DNA of 64,000 nucleotides from Diphasiastrum complanatum. Taxonomy: Eukaryota > Streptophyta > Lycopodiopsida > Lycopodiales > Lycopodiaceae. The stretch's first letter is position 1; each line of letters begins with the position of its first letter. Position numbers and translations under genes: made by a program. Shown here in pieces: positions 1 to 11,480 of this stretch. The stretch is taken from positions 26,031,462 to 26,095,461 of the forward strand of contig CM055113.1 of the NCBI GenBank assembly GCA_029204225.1, read 5' to 3'. The notes under the pieces are model-generated. The model saw only the letters and a program-made list of their open reading frames with translations. It was not told where the DNA came from and made no database searches.

Positions 1-531
<531 letters not shown>

Positions 532-731
532 CAAGTTACCAATCTATCTCTCCATATCATTCATATAAAGCACGATATGAAACACCAAGCATTTGAATAT
601 AGAAAGATGTTAACAACGTCAACAATACCATGGCCATGTGTATAAAACTCCAACCAAATTTCTAACTACATCATGTCTACTCCATCAATGAGAACATAAA
701 CATAATTTATACCAAACAAACAAAAAACTCT

Positions 732-1637
732 CTATGCATCCTTCATAAAACTACAAATAACATCTTTGAGCTCCTTCAAAAAATCCAGTCTAGCCTGTTC
801 AAATTCTCTTGCTACTTTTTCCTTCTCAATTTCATGTTTGGCCAAGTTGACTATTGCATCTTCGATATTCTCCAAGGAGCGTTTGTCCCTCATTTTTTCA
901 TTTGCTATTTTGCTCTTGTCCACCCGCCTCTCTATGCCCACAGGTTCATCACTTGGTTTCCCTGATGGAAGACCCTCATTATTGGTTTCCATTTCGACTT
1001 CTTCCTCCACATCAATAGAACTAACATGTGCATGGCACACGACATGTGCTCTGTAGTGTATATATTGATCAATTATGTCGAAGTGCTTTAATTTTGTGGA
1101 TCTTTTGTTTCCGGAAATACTATTAGCCAATTTGTCTTCCTTGTATTCTTTGTAAATCGTGTTCCATTTTTTTCGACAAGCTTCAACATCTTTATCAAAG
1201 TCGGGGCAAGTTGAGCAAAGTTGTACGAACAATTTGTGCCAAACATCAATGCCTTGTTTTGGTGGCTTCAGAAACTCTTCTTGCATTTGTCCCTGAACGT
1301 GAATGAGATTCACAACCCAGTGCTCCATCCACCTTTTCCCCTTCGACCTATTGGATACATGAGCAATGTCTTCAGAGGAAATCACCCTTCCCCTTTTCAT
1401 GTTTGATTGTGTTTCTGCTTGTGGCTCATTGCCCTGTTGCGAATTAAAATCTATATGTAGCCCTGGAAAAGTTCTTTTGGCATGTGGATGGAACATATTC
1501 CGAGTCATCCAAAGTATGTTGGCTCCATCTTGTTGCTCACTACAATCGTCAAAAGGCCTATACGGAACAAATCTAGATGCCATGTCCAACAAGTAGTCGT
1601 GTGAACCTACAAATGTCAACATCCATATTGTAAACAT
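732..1637 (-). CDS. Myb/SANT-like (trihelix-type) DNA-binding protein
   Basis: An open frame of 301 codons. Residues about 105-185 carry a Trp-rich helical domain: KRWMEHWVVNLIHVQ, then DVWHKLFVQL, then ACRKKWNTIYKEYKEDK. Spaced Trp and basic residues of this kind typify Myb/SANT-like trihelix domains. The last 60 residues are a charged Glu/Lys/Arg helix, probably a coiled coil. A start at 1583 (MASRFVPYRPF) is more natural than the first Met at 1637, because the 18 residues before it look like read-through of upstream sequence, perhaps an intron. Such proteins occur as plant transcription factors and as the accessory DNA-binding ORF of PIF/Harbinger transposons. No Harbinger nuclease is visible nearby, so either origin is possible. 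It is the least damaged gene-like ORF in the window. Confidence 0.6.
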   Translation of the reverse strand: MFTIWMLTFVGSHDYLLDMASRFVPYRPFDDCSEQQDGANILWMTRNMFHPHAKRTFPGLHIDFNSQQGNEPQAETQSNMKRGRVISSEDIAHVSNRSKGKRWMEHWVVNLIHVQGQMQEEFLKPPKQGIDVWHKLFVQLCSTCPDFDKDVEACRKKWNTIYKEYKEDKLANSISGNKRSTKLKHFDIIDQYIHYRAHVVCHAHVSSIDVEEEVEMETNNEGLPSGKPSDEPVGIERRVDKSKIANEKMRDKRSLENIEDAIVNLAKHEIEKEKVAREFEQARLDFLKELKDVICSFMKDA

Positions 1638-1639
1638 TG

Positions 1640-3425
1640 GGTATCAAGCACTCTTGAGCAAATACGGACATAAATTGTTGCTAATTAATGGTAGATTGTT
1701 TACAAATTTGTAACCCTAAACATCCACAATATTAAAAACCAAGACATGAAGTCCACCCAAGCAATAATTGTTTTCTTAGCACATACATGCGTGTAAGTCA
1801 TGACAACATAAACTTTGACGCACACAACATAAATGTCAGGCTGAGGGCAAGGGCATTGAAATTCAGAAAAGTTTGAGGGCTGAGATTTCTGACAATGCCT
1901 TCCCAGTTGTCGAGGGCATCACACTTGTGAAGCTCTCTTACATAATGTCTCTGGCAAAGGATGTTAATTATAACCCCAAGCTTATAGAATCAGCAAACGG
2001 CATTACATCAGCAATGGTTGTGCCTGCCTTATGTAGTTTATTGTATAGCTGCAACTCATTTTGGCGGGTCTCCTCTGGCAGCCACAGTCCTCCTTTCTAA
2101 GTTTAAATCTAGTCTTTCAATTCCACTGCCAAACTTAGCTGCCTTCTTTCTTGTCTGTCTCTTTGTCTATGTGTGTGTGTCTCCCAATCTCTACCGTGCT
2201 TGCACACGCAGACAACAAAAAAGAGCTGCAGAAGTAGTGTGCAGTGGCTGGGGAGGTCGTAGCAAGTACCAAGAGGTGATTGCTACAGTCGCAAGAGGTA
2301 GTAGCTTGTAGCAAGGGCTGGTTGCACTTGCTAGCTTCGATCCATAGATGGTAGGAGAAGCATAAGTTTCAGAGTACTAGCAGCTAGCAGCTGAAGGCCC
2401 ATCCTTGGACTGTTGCAGAACAAGACACTACCCAGTGATGTCCAGCATGGAAGCTGAACCTTTATGGAGCTCGCTTAACATGATGCCACAGTGCAAGTGT
2501 AAACTTGCATTGTCCCAAGCTCCAACAATCCAGGGCTTTTTTGTCCTCCAATATCTGGTTGAAATTGCCTCCTTTGTTGTTATTCATTTTCCTTCTGGAG
2601 ATTACAAATCATATTTGTGCACTGTCAACAGAGGAACGTGGATAAACAAAGTTGTTGGTCATCAAGTGTGCCACTGGTGTTTAATAGCAGAGAACCAGAG
2701 ATAAAAAAACAAGTAATTCAAGACTCTAACAAAGTAGAGAAGAGACAAGAAATAGTAATTGAGCTCAAGACACCCACAGTACACGAATTCTCAACAAATC
2801 CAAAAGATGGGTGACATCAAATGGAGTTAAACCAGCTAAGGAGAATGCCATCATTGTTTGATGCGGACAACAACTGCATGAGGGCGGCCAATTGTGCGTT
2901 GGAAAACTCTGCGCTGGAAATATTCGCAGCCATTCTCAATCCATGAAGCGCTGGGATTGGAACCATTCCCAATCCAGGAGTGTTGAAGTTGCAGAGGCAA
3001 GGACAACCAAAAAAACATGATTTGAAAAAGAGAATCAAGGATAGCTGTTGCCGCTGTTATTGGAGAAGATGATGATTCAATCGGCCAAGACGATGGAGAA
3101 GCAGCACCATGAGAGAACGGAGCAACCAACAATGTGCACAAAAAGCTTTTGGAAGTGGAAACGGGAATGCATTCGAAACTAGCGATGGCGGGAAGGCTGA
3201 TCATTGTGCAGTTGCAGAATAGGCCCTGGGCCTCCCGTTTTGGGCCTGCATATGCCCCTGGTATCTCCCAGGGCCTAAGATATCCCAAGGTCGCAGCCAC
3301 ATCAGCTGCCACATGGGGGCAACTATAAACCCATGTGGAATAGTCTCAGGCCCTTTGGAATGTCTCGACCAACCAGAATGCTAGAATAGAGGTGAAGGGA
3401 CTTACCCCCCATCCCATGTGAAACC
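1640..3425. other. No recognised gene
   Basis: About 1.8 kb with short ORFs on both strands (1873-2100, 2405-2704, 2851-3312) that show no family motif and no supporting codon pattern. I see no element ends. The stretch 3200-3420 is rich in GGGCCT-type words. Confidence 0.4.
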
Positions 3426-3430
3426 ACCCT

Positions 3431-3515
3431 TAGACGTCTGCAAGAGACTACCCTTGCTCTTTCCTTAACGCTGAAAAAATAGTCGCAAATGCAAATTCAT
3501 TCACGTAATGCCTTG
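3431..3515. repeat. Fragment of the GH18 upstream region (copy C, outer part)
   Basis: This stretch is the reverse complement of 58187-58262, in the region upstream of GH18 copy B. It shows that the truncated copy C once extended further. The matching piece is missing from copy A, where about 58 bp were lost near 14185. Confidence 0.75.
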
Positions 3516-3597
3516 TGCTCAGGTGTCCTTTGTATTTTGGGACCACCTCCAAGAGCATAATGTCCATCCAATTTTCTCTTTCTTAGGAATCTATCAT

Positions 3598-3736
3598 TCT
3601 CTCTCCTCTCTCCGGTGGAATTCACTTTCTCTCTCCTCTCTCCGGTGGAATGCACGTTCTCTCTCCTCTCTCCGGTGAAATGCACGTTCTCTCTCCGGTG
3701 GAATGCACGCTCTCTCTCCTCTCTCCGGTGGAATGT
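3598..3736. repeat. Minisatellite, about 30-bp unit, five copies
   Basis: Repeats of a CT-rich block ending in CTCCGGTGGAATGCACG start near 3598, 3629, 3659, 3689 (short) and 3711. They lie inside a roughly 480-bp insertion (3516-4000) that separates the two parts of copy C. Confidence 0.9.
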
Positions 3737-4127
3737 GCATGTGCTATGTGGCAGCCCATCATTCGTTGTCGACATGCACATTCCACCACAAACGTAAATA
3801 GAATTGCGAAAAAAAATTGGCAAAAAATCGAAAAAAAAAAAAAAACTGGTCCATGCGTACGGCCGTACGGCCAAAAAACGAAAAAATAAAAAATAAAAAA
3901 ATCTTAGCACAATGGCATTACCTAGGGGAAGGCCCGAAGGCCTGCCCTCGAGCTCCCGCCCTCGGGCAAGGGCCCTCCCAGCAAGGAAGGCCCTCAGGCA
4001 TATTTCTTTATGGGAATTTCAACACGCCCCCTATAATAATGGATAGACTAACTCAAGCAACTGTCTTAGTTGCTCTATTCCACAACATTAGACGCGAATT
4101 CCTCGGCCCCAAGTCTTCACGAGCCCA

Positions 4128-4135
4128 TATAAATA
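4128..4135 (+). promoter_or_regulatory. TATA box of GH18 copy C
   Basis: TATAAATA lies 178 bp before the ATG at 4313. The same box at the same relative place is kept in copies A (14024-14031, minus) and B (57910-57917, minus). The whole proximal promoter and 5-prime UTR are nearly identical in all three. Confidence 0.7.
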
Positions 4136-4312
4136 AAATGTGCTCTTCCCTACTGTCATTCACAAATTCCCAAGCATAATTGCACTGCACTGCTCTGCTC
4201 CATCTCATAATTCATATCTCCTCGTCGTCTCATCTGTGAGCCCACAATTCGTCAACATACCATATATACATACAGCACTACTCTAGTAAAGGCTGATTCA
4301 GAAATTATTCCA

Positions 4313-4619
4313 ATGGCGCAGAGGCGAGGAATTCAACTTCCCCGGGTTTCAGCTATGCAACCTGTGCTGCTGATGATACTATGTATGATGGCCATCAACG
4401 CGGCCTATGCGCTCAGACAGTTCCCTGGGGCAGGAGGTCGTGCACTCCTCCAATCCAGCCACGGCAACCTCATCGTAGATTACATTGGCGCCTCTGGAGC
4501 ATCAGACCTACAGTTCACGGATCTCCCTATCTCTGTCTCCCTACAATACATCTTACCGCTGTCCTTTGCCATCGATGCAGACGCATCGGGCAACACTCAG
4601 AATGGTAACTTCAATGCCT
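4313..4619 (+). pseudogene. Truncated GH18 chitinase-like gene, copy C
   Basis: This is the N-terminal third of the family described at 12886-13846. It starts MAQRRGIQLPRV and has a hydrophobic signal segment (LLMILCMMAINAAYA) followed by the first beta strand (NLIVDYIGASG). The frame runs without a break through LPISVSLQYILPLSFAIDAD, where copies A and B carry a 4-bp insertion, so copy C keeps the ancestral frame. At 4619 the coding sequence stops abruptly and antisense Ty3/gypsy integrase begins. The catalytic motif lay downstream and is missing. Confidence 0.85.
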
Positions 4620-5507
4620 CCTTGCCAATACAAATCAGTGATCGAGGTTGATAACCATACATAAGCATGAAAGGGCTGAATCCGGTCGCTGAATGTTATG
4701 CACTATTATATGCAAATTTCACCAGTGGAAGGTAATTTTTCCAATCAGACTGCCAATGGCCACATATGCTCACAACATATCCTCCATCGTGTGATTGGTC
4801 CTTTCCGTTTGACCTTCTGATTCCGAATGATTTGCATAATCAATAGTTAAAGTCCTTTCCATATTTTCAAATATCGCTTGACAAAAATTTTCAATTTTGG
4901 GCCATGGTCACTCACAATATTGGAAGGCACCCCGTACAGTCAAAAAAGCTTCTCCACAAACAATTGAGCTAGTTCTAGAGCTTTACTAGTAGTTTTTGTT
5001 GGGATAAATTGAGCAAACTTCATAAGTCTGTCAACAATGACCCAAATCAAATTCGTGGCCCTTCACGGTACGTGGAAGCCTGACCACAAAATCCATAGTT
5101 ATACTTTTCCACGTTCTGGTAGGAATATCTAAAGGATGTAATAGGCCACTAGCTTTTAGACTCTCTGCTTTATTTAACTGGCACTTAGCACATTTAAGTA
5201 CATAGGCCTTTGCTTGACTTTTCATCTTAGACCACCAAAATTGTTGTCAAACTAAGTCAAGTGTTCTTTGTATACCCAGATGTCCTATGCATGGACTATC
5301 ATGACACTCATGCAAGATTTGGGCCCTTATTATGTCATTCTCTGGTACACACACCTTGCCGTTACGAAACAAAATCTTGTTTTGAATTGCAAAATCCATT
5401 TCAGTCTTTCCCTGATTTGAGAAATCTTGCATACCTAAATTGACCCCAGACAGTACTTGTTGCCAATATTGAATTTGTTGGTATAAAAGCTCAACAGCTT
5501 GTGCCAC
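4620..5507 (-). pseudogene. Ty3/gypsy pol fragment: integrase zinc-binding and core domains
   Basis: Read from 5507 downwards, the minus strand encodes an H2C2-type zinc-binding domain. The His pair is in HECHDSPCIGHLG and the Cys pair in KCAKCQLNK. The integrase core follows (WKSITMDFVVRLP, then a decayed stretch resembling VIVDRLMKFAQFIP and SDHGPK), then a C-terminal part near FAYNSA...HSATGFSP. Stops and frameshifts break it, for example between 5247 and 5225. Its downstream end abuts GH18 copy C, so it marks an insertion or rearrangement that cut that gene. The 5352-5507 part recurs at 51597-51750. Confidence 0.85.
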
Positions 5508-5761
5508 ATTGGATGGGTTTATAGCTAAAATGATGAGTTTTCATTGGTTTGATCCATTGGAGTTGCTTGTCTGTTTTCCTATTATGCAAATACAACATGT
5601 GATTCTAATTAGAATGATAGAAATGCTTCAATTCTTACATAATCCAATGCAAATAAAAGCATTTACTTCTACTCATTCAATACTTATTGTTTGTAAGTTC
5701 AATCCAGGCCTACTTTTTGCAAGCTCAATCCAAGCTTAAGAGAAAACTACACCAAGCAATT

Positions 5762-6342
5762 TCATTAGGGGAAATTTAGGCCCAAAATGGGCCCTTTAAC
5801 AAATTTGGCTTTAGAGAGAGGTTACAGAGAGAGAGACTAGAAATCGGCACCATTTGGTTACCATTTTTCTAATTTCCAGTAATGCCTGCATTCTTAGAAC
5901 TAGCTCTAACTTCAGACATTAATTAGTTAAGTGTGTTTGTAATAACAACCATACATTTGTCATATAATCTGGGGCTATAAACGTCTACCAATAAATTACA
6001 ACATGGTACCTGCGCCTAAAAATAATGAATGGTCTATCATTAAAGCCTAATGTTCATCGAATTCCATACCTAGAGATATGATACATTCACGGAAACTCAT
6101 GAGGCTCCGCTCTACATAAGCGCAAACATGACAATAAAAAAAACTTTACGTTCGAATTTCACGTCCAATTATCGATTCAGCGCGTTCACAGATCATTCGG
6201 ATATCTTTCAGCCATGGCGGGTCACGTGGCGTGCACCTCGGCCTAGGAGGCGGAGGTGGTGGATTTCCTTGGTGGCCTCCTTGCATTGGGACACCTCCAA
6301 GATGAATTTGTGATGTTTGCTTTGTGCGAGCCATTTGCAAAT
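5762..6342 (-). mobile_element. Partial DNA-transposon-like element with CATTAGGGG terminus
   Basis: A terminus beginning CATTAGGGGAAATTT and containing CAAAATGGGCCCTTT starts near 5763. The same terminus is at 52004 and 8652 in this orientation, and inverted at 41529 and 54178. In copies with the internal ORF, an ORF starting MARTKQT points toward this terminus from about 460-570 bp inside. The far end is missing here: at 6342 sequence switches to copia gag. The superfamily is not identified. Confidence 0.5.
6146..6334 (-). CDS. Small ORF with a histone H3-like N-terminus (MARTKQTS)
   Basis: From the ATG at 6334 the ORF has 62 codons: MARTKQTSQIHLGG, a Gly/Gln segment, a run of six Pro, then PRCTPRDPPWLKDIRMICERAE. 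The first seven residues equal the start of histone H3, but nothing afterwards resembles a histone fold. A shorter copy is at 52442-52573. A divergent homologue at 41072-41206 shares the start and a P-x-x-x-DI-x-M block. An in-frame upstream Met at 6427 is not supported, because homology between copies ends within about six bases of the MARTKQT ATG. It may be a complete small protein or the first exon of a transposon gene. Confidence 0.5.
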   Translation of the reverse strand: MARTKQTSQIHLGGVPMQGGHQGNPPPPPPRPRCTPRDPPWLKDIRMICERAESIIGREIRT

Positions 6343-6813
6343 CTCTCCCCCTCCCTATGGGCACCCTCCTCCCCTCATATAGATGGCAAATGGCACCCTC
6401 CAATACACTATGGAGTTCCATGCACAACCAATGAGAAAGAGAGAGGCCTAGGGGAGTTAAAGAACCTTCATAGGCTTATGGAAGGTCAAGAGACTTCTTC
6501 CATAACCTATGACTCTTTGAATATCTTGCTTGTGGGAGTTGGGAACTCAATGGACACCTTGGAAGTGCGCCCTCCTACTAGGTCCCGTGGCCCAAGTTGT
6601 GCTTGTATACTTTGGTCCAAGAGCAATAAAGCTTCCATATCTCAAGTTGGAGAGCAGGAGGCTATGTTCTCAAAGGGCATGTTCAAGGGCAAGACCAAAG
6701 CCAAGTGGTGTAAAGGACAAGATCAAGGTGATCCCTCTACTTTTGTTGCGAAGAAGAAAGATAGATCTAAACTAAAATGTTTCTATTGTAGAATGAAAGG
6801 ACATTTTGAATCA
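6343..6813 (+). pseudogene. Ty1/copia-type gag fragment
   Basis: In one frame this reads through EKERGLGELKNLHRLMEGQE, SMDTLEVRPP and a Lys-rich stretch to KLKCFYCRMKGHFESH. The last segment is a CCHC zinc knuckle (C-x2-C-x4-H) that loses its final Cys because the tandem array at 6811 replaces the rest. The N-terminus is cut at 6342. Only gag remains. Confidence 0.6.
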
Positions 6814-7080
6814 CACGTGCACACGCACACTCTAAACTCTAAAATCACAATACACACGAGGATTAAAAAAAAAACATAGCAGAGTGCTAATCAAAACTCC
6901 CGAACCATACAGTTATATCCTATTCCAGAATGTCACCACATGCTCGCTCCCTATGATATTTGGGCTTTCTCATGGATGTTATTGTCCAACAAGAAACATT
7001 TGAACCACGCCTTTATCGGAAGAAAACAAGGGATACACACCTTCCTAGAATTGGGAGTGTTGGTTACCTTTAGCTCTTTC

Positions 7081-7142
<62 letters not shown>

Positions 7143-7614
7143 AATCTCTCGCTCTCTATTTCTAAGCATGAAAACATAACCAATACACAACACATAAATT
7201 ACGATCTTGTAAATTAAAATAACAGGACTAGGTTAAGATCCTACAAATCAGAGTAGCAAAAACAAGTAAGCATGAAACATAAATGAAGGTTCTGCAAATT
7301 AGGGTAGCATGAACTGGTAATCATGAAACATAAATGAATGGCATCACACATGCACACGCACATTCTAAACTCTAAAACCATAACACACACGAGGATAAAA
7401 AAAAAACATAGTAGAGTGCTAATCAAAACTCCCGAACCGTACGGTTATATCCTATTCTAGAATGTCACTACATGCTCCCTCCCTACGGTGTTTGGTCTTT
7501 CTTGTGGAACTTATCATCAAACAAGAAACATTTGAACCACACCTTTATCAGAAGAAAACAAGGGCTACACACCTTCCTAGAATTGGGAGTGTTGGTTAAC
7601 TTTAACTCTTTCAT

Positions 7615-7700
<86 letters not shown>

Positions 7701-8146
7701 AAAACATAACCAATACACAACACATAAACTAAGATCTTGTAAATTATAATAACAGGACTAGGTTAATATCCTACAAATCAGAGTAGCACAAACTAGTAAG
7801 CATGAAACATAAATCAAGGTTCTGCGAATTAGGCTAGCATGAACTGGTAATCATGAAACATAAACGAATGGCATCACACACGCACTTGCACACTTTAAAC
7901 TCTAAAACTATAACACACACGAGGATAAAAACAAAAGAACATAGTAGAGTGCTAATCAAAACTCCCGAACCATACGGTTATATCCTATTCCAGAATGTCA
8001 CCACATGCTCCCTCCCTAGGTGTTTGGGCTTCCTCATGGAAGTTATTGTCCAACAAAAAAAATTTGAACCATGCCTTTATTTGAAGAAAACAAGGGCTAC
8101 ACACCTTCCTAGAATTGGGAGTGTTGGTTTTCTTTAACTCTTTCAT

Positions 8147-8180
<34 letters not shown>

Positions 8181-8475
8181 AATCTCTTGCTCTCTATTTT
8201 TAGGCATGAAAACATAACCAATACACAACACATAAACTATGATCTCATAACTTAAAATAACAAGACTAGGTTATGATCCTACAAATCAGAGTAGCACAAA
8301 CTAGTAAGCATGAAACATAAATCAAGATTTTGCGAATTAGGGTAGCATGAAGAGGTAATCATGAAACATAAACGAATGGCATCACACATGCACACACACA
8401 TGCACACACACATAATAGAGTGCTAATCAAAACTCCCAAACCGTACAATTATATCCTATTCCAAAATGTCACCTA
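6811..8475. repeat. Tandem array, about 530-bp unit, three copies plus a partial fourth
   Basis: Units start at about 6811, 7344, 7874 and 8382 (spacings 533, 530 and 508 bp). Each complete unit has a CACACGCAC-rich head, a conserved block near CGTACGGTTATATCC, a block ending TGGGAGTGTTGGTT, then a CT tract (7085-7141, 7617-7695 and 8149-8179), then ATGAAAACATAACC. CT length differs between units while the flanks stay similar. The fourth unit stops about 90 bp in. ORFs across the units are not coding. Confidence 0.93.
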
Positions 8476-9110
8476 CGCACCAAGGGAGAAACTCTTCCTC
8501 ACATGGTTCTGGGGGAGGTTCTAATGGGAGCCATGATAATTTGACCGTATTCACTCCGATTTCGATCTCATCATCAAGGGTGACATGTTTTTGATTTGAA
8601 GTTCTCAATTCGGACTCTCGATTGGTTTCTCGAAGTAGGGAGATAGTTCCTCATTAGGGAAAATATGGGCTCAAAATGGGCGCTTTAAGAAATTTCACTT
8701 TCGAGAGAGGTTACGTAGAGAAAGAATGTGAACCGGAAACGTTTGGTCATCGTTTTCCGAGTTTTTGGCCTTGCCCGACGTGTAACTGGTATGGTTAACT
8801 TCAGACATTAGTTAGTTAATCTGGAGATGTAATAACTTCTCTACATGCTCGTTTCAAAATTTGGGGCTAGAGCTTTAAGATTGTAAAGCTTGGTGTGCTG
8901 ATTGCAAAAATTGAAGTGGGAGTGCAACGAGCACTTTTGAAATCTTTGTATGCTTATAGTGAAATATGAGGCCGAACGATTTTTCAGCGCAACATAGACA
9001 TTACAAAAGTAAGGTGTGCTAGATCTATTCAGTTTGACTTATTGTAGTTTGAAGCATTTGCGGATTGTAGCTTTCAACAATAAAAAGGTTCCATTTGCAT
9101 GTTGCACTTC
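8476..9110. mobile_element. Partial CATTAGGG-terminus element and flank
   Basis: The terminus at 8651 is a third copy of the CATTAGGG...CAAAATGGGC end. It is followed to about 8890 by sequence related to 5790-5990 (GAGAGAGGTTAC, AACTTCAGACATTA, TTGGGGCT). It is the most divergent copy and lacks the MARTKQT ORF. The remainder to 9110 is unassigned. Confidence 0.5.
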
Positions 9111-9116
9111 CTATGA

Positions 9117-10240
9117 TTCGAATGCACTCAAATTATTAAGAAAAATTTAAAAGCTGTAGAGAATGTTGCTGCTATAGTTAGAGAATTGAGAATGAATAAT
9201 CATAAGAATATAGATTTGTGGTTGGATGGATCAATTTGGCCTAATGGTCCAGCTACCAATTTGTGTCCAAATTTCAAGTCTGTAACTCATCTTCTCAGAT
9301 TTGTATGTGAAGAAAATAGCAGATTACTTGGATATTGTCAAAGGTTGTGTGATATTGGAATGCATAGTGTATCTTGTATTAATCAACAATAACAGTTTTC
9401 TAATCAACAATTTCTTCATTATGTGCAACACACTAGTGCTGAAAACAATGCACTCAAGCATGCTATATCAGAGTTGAATGCTACAGTCACTACTCTTCAG
9501 GGATCAGACCTAGAAATGTTAGAATTCATGGAGAAGTTGCGATCCGACAGTTTAAAATCTGTTGTTGATATAAAAGTTATCAAAAAGACAATGATGATAA
9601 GAAAAAGAAAGAGAGTACCGATGAAGAATGTTGATGACTTATCTACACACAACGGCAATCAGAAAAAAAAGATTTGAGCATTTAAGCATGTTTTCTTATA
9701 AACAGTTTATTTGATTTGTATTGGTCATACAAGTTTCATTTGCATTTGATACTATGCATTATCAATTTATTAAAGATAATTCGAGTTTTATATGTCTGTT
9801 GCAGATCATTTTTGGTGGCAAAGAACTATTTAACAGATCGTTCATGCATCGGATCTTCTTTAAGACTTGTTTTACCAAGAAAGTTAGCAAAGGCAATGAT
9901 GAAAAATGCTCGGCTTGAAAAAATAAAAAATGAAATTGCAGAGACTTTGAATGAGGTTCAAACTTACTTGGATGCAAACGTGATACTAGGGGCATGTGAT
10001 TCTACTTTTTTTAGAGTAGTTAAAGAAGCCTTTTCTCAAGTGATGGTGAAGAAAACATATCTTCCTTGTCCATATCAGGTAAGATTAGCAAGAAATTATT
10101 ATAATGACGGAATGTTCAAAGTAGTTGGCCAACCACTTCATATAACTCAATTATGTAAATCAGAATATGGTGAGTGCAATTACAATGATTGTAATAATAT
10201 TTTCCTTGATATTGAAAGTGTTCTAAAATACATTATTTGA
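9117..10240 (+). pseudogene. Unknown gene, decayed (two or more exons)
   Basis: One frame is open from about 9117 to 9677 except for a TAA at 9390, which would be Gln CAA before a C-to-T change. It contains the segment SELNATVTTLQGSDLEMLEF, likely a coiled coil, and a basic tail (MIRKRKRVP). A second part from about 9805 to 10240 follows a good splice acceptor (TGTCTGTTGCAG). It contains LPRKLAKAMMKNARLEKI and KTYLPCPYQVRLARNYYND and ends at a TGA. I recognise no family. Only the last 27 bp recur at 53565-53590, so the right-hand duplicate lost the gene. Transposon origin is likely given the surroundings, but unproven. Confidence 0.4.
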
Positions 10241-10787
10241 AAAACTTTCAACAATTTCTTGGTGGGATGTATTATGTGAATCATCATCATGCACAATCCA
10301 ATTGAATCCATAACATGAATTCACATTCTTGTGAGCACTCGCTTTCATCAAACTTATGTCATAATCTAGCACGCTAGCATGGATCTCGGTATATTTACTA
10401 TTCTTCTCAGTAAATGCTTTCAAGAAAACTGAGCCATAATCATTTAAGCCTTCTTGAATGTCAATCACGCATCCACAATTCAGTTTCTTTCTAGCATCCT
10501 TCTTGACAGCAAAAAAAATATGTCACATTTTCATCAAAGTCCATCACTTCGAAGCACCACTTATAATTATAGTCAATCTCAACAAAATTGTCCAATTCAC
10601 CAATTATAGTTCCTTCTCTATTGAGTTTATTTGCATTCCCTTTGACTCTACTACAAATATTTTCTCCCCAACACTTATAAAAATAAATTTCATCCAAAGA
10701 GATCAATGGAGCAAGACAGAACTCAACAATAATGGCAATGTGCCTTGATAAGTTAGTTTTTAGTTGATCGTAGTCTATTAGTATCAT
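10223..10787 (-). pseudogene. Unknown ORF pair split at a T-run, duplicon A
   Basis: Two minus-strand ORFs (10787-10491, then 10468-10223) read as one protein if the frame shifts once at a run of eight T near 10511-10518. The first contains HIAIIVEFCLAPLISLDEIY and a Cys/Trp patch. The second contains KLNCGCVIDIQEGLNDYG and YGFNWIVHDDDSHNTSHQE. The duplicate at 54508-55050 has the same total length through the T-run, so the frame offset is shared. Either the lesion predates the duplication or the run is a slippage site. No family is recognised. Confidence 0.4.
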
Positions 10788-10804
10788 TTATTTGTGATGT
10801 AATA

Positions 10805-11480
10805 TTAATCTCATGATATTATCAATCCAAGCATCATCCATAGCCGATCGATGTTTTCTTCTAGAGTGATTTATGAAAACATTGAAAGGCTTTGTAAGGC
10901 GAAGGGTAAGGCATAGGGCAGCATGGTGGAAGGGTGGCTAGTGCAAGAATTCATAGTCTCTACCGTGGAGGTCATTATATTCCTCATGTTTGGGAAAAGA
11001 AGAATTAAAAGAAGGATGATCTGTGTCTTTTTGGGAAAAGAAGGATGATTTGTGTTTTTGGGGATACTTTTATGTATTTTACATGTTCAACACATCTTGA
11101 CATATATTATCAATCAAAATTTATTTCACTGATACCTTTTGTTATTTTTTTTTTAGTACAAAAATACAATATGCATGGACGACATTTTCTTGTGGAGCAC
11201 ATTGATAAAAATAGAAACACATATGACTGTGGAGTCACGACAAATATTACTCAAGGGAGTTGACCAAGCACGATATTGTGGGATGGTCAATGATATCTTG
11301 GAAATTGGATTTAGGCAATTCAAACTTTTTAAATTTGATGTAATTAAAACTATTTAAGATTATTTGTAATGGTCCTGATGACATGCGGCGAAAGTTGAGA
11401 ACAACTATTTTGTTATTGACTCCACTAAGCTTTGGACATATTAGTCAAGTGATAAATTTGTAGTTCCTCAACAATGTGAG
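10805..11480 (+). pseudogene. CACTA TNP2-like transposase fragments, duplicon A
   Basis: Two decayed pieces parallel the better copy at 48985-50750. Near 10845-10925 is a match to FMKTLKGFVRRR. Near 11160-11480 is one to HIDKNRNTYDCGV and a DUF4216-like stretch. Frameshifts and stops are frequent. The intervening part (10930-11110) is shortened. Confidence 0.7.

Larger units (their letters stand above)
5352..6342. repeat. Segmental duplication, left unit part 1
   Basis: Colinear, same-orientation match to 51597-52576 (offset about 46.2 kb). It covers part of the gypsy pol fragment and the partial TIR element. After 6342 the left copy runs into copia gag while the right copy runs into foldback sequence. 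Confidence 0.85.
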
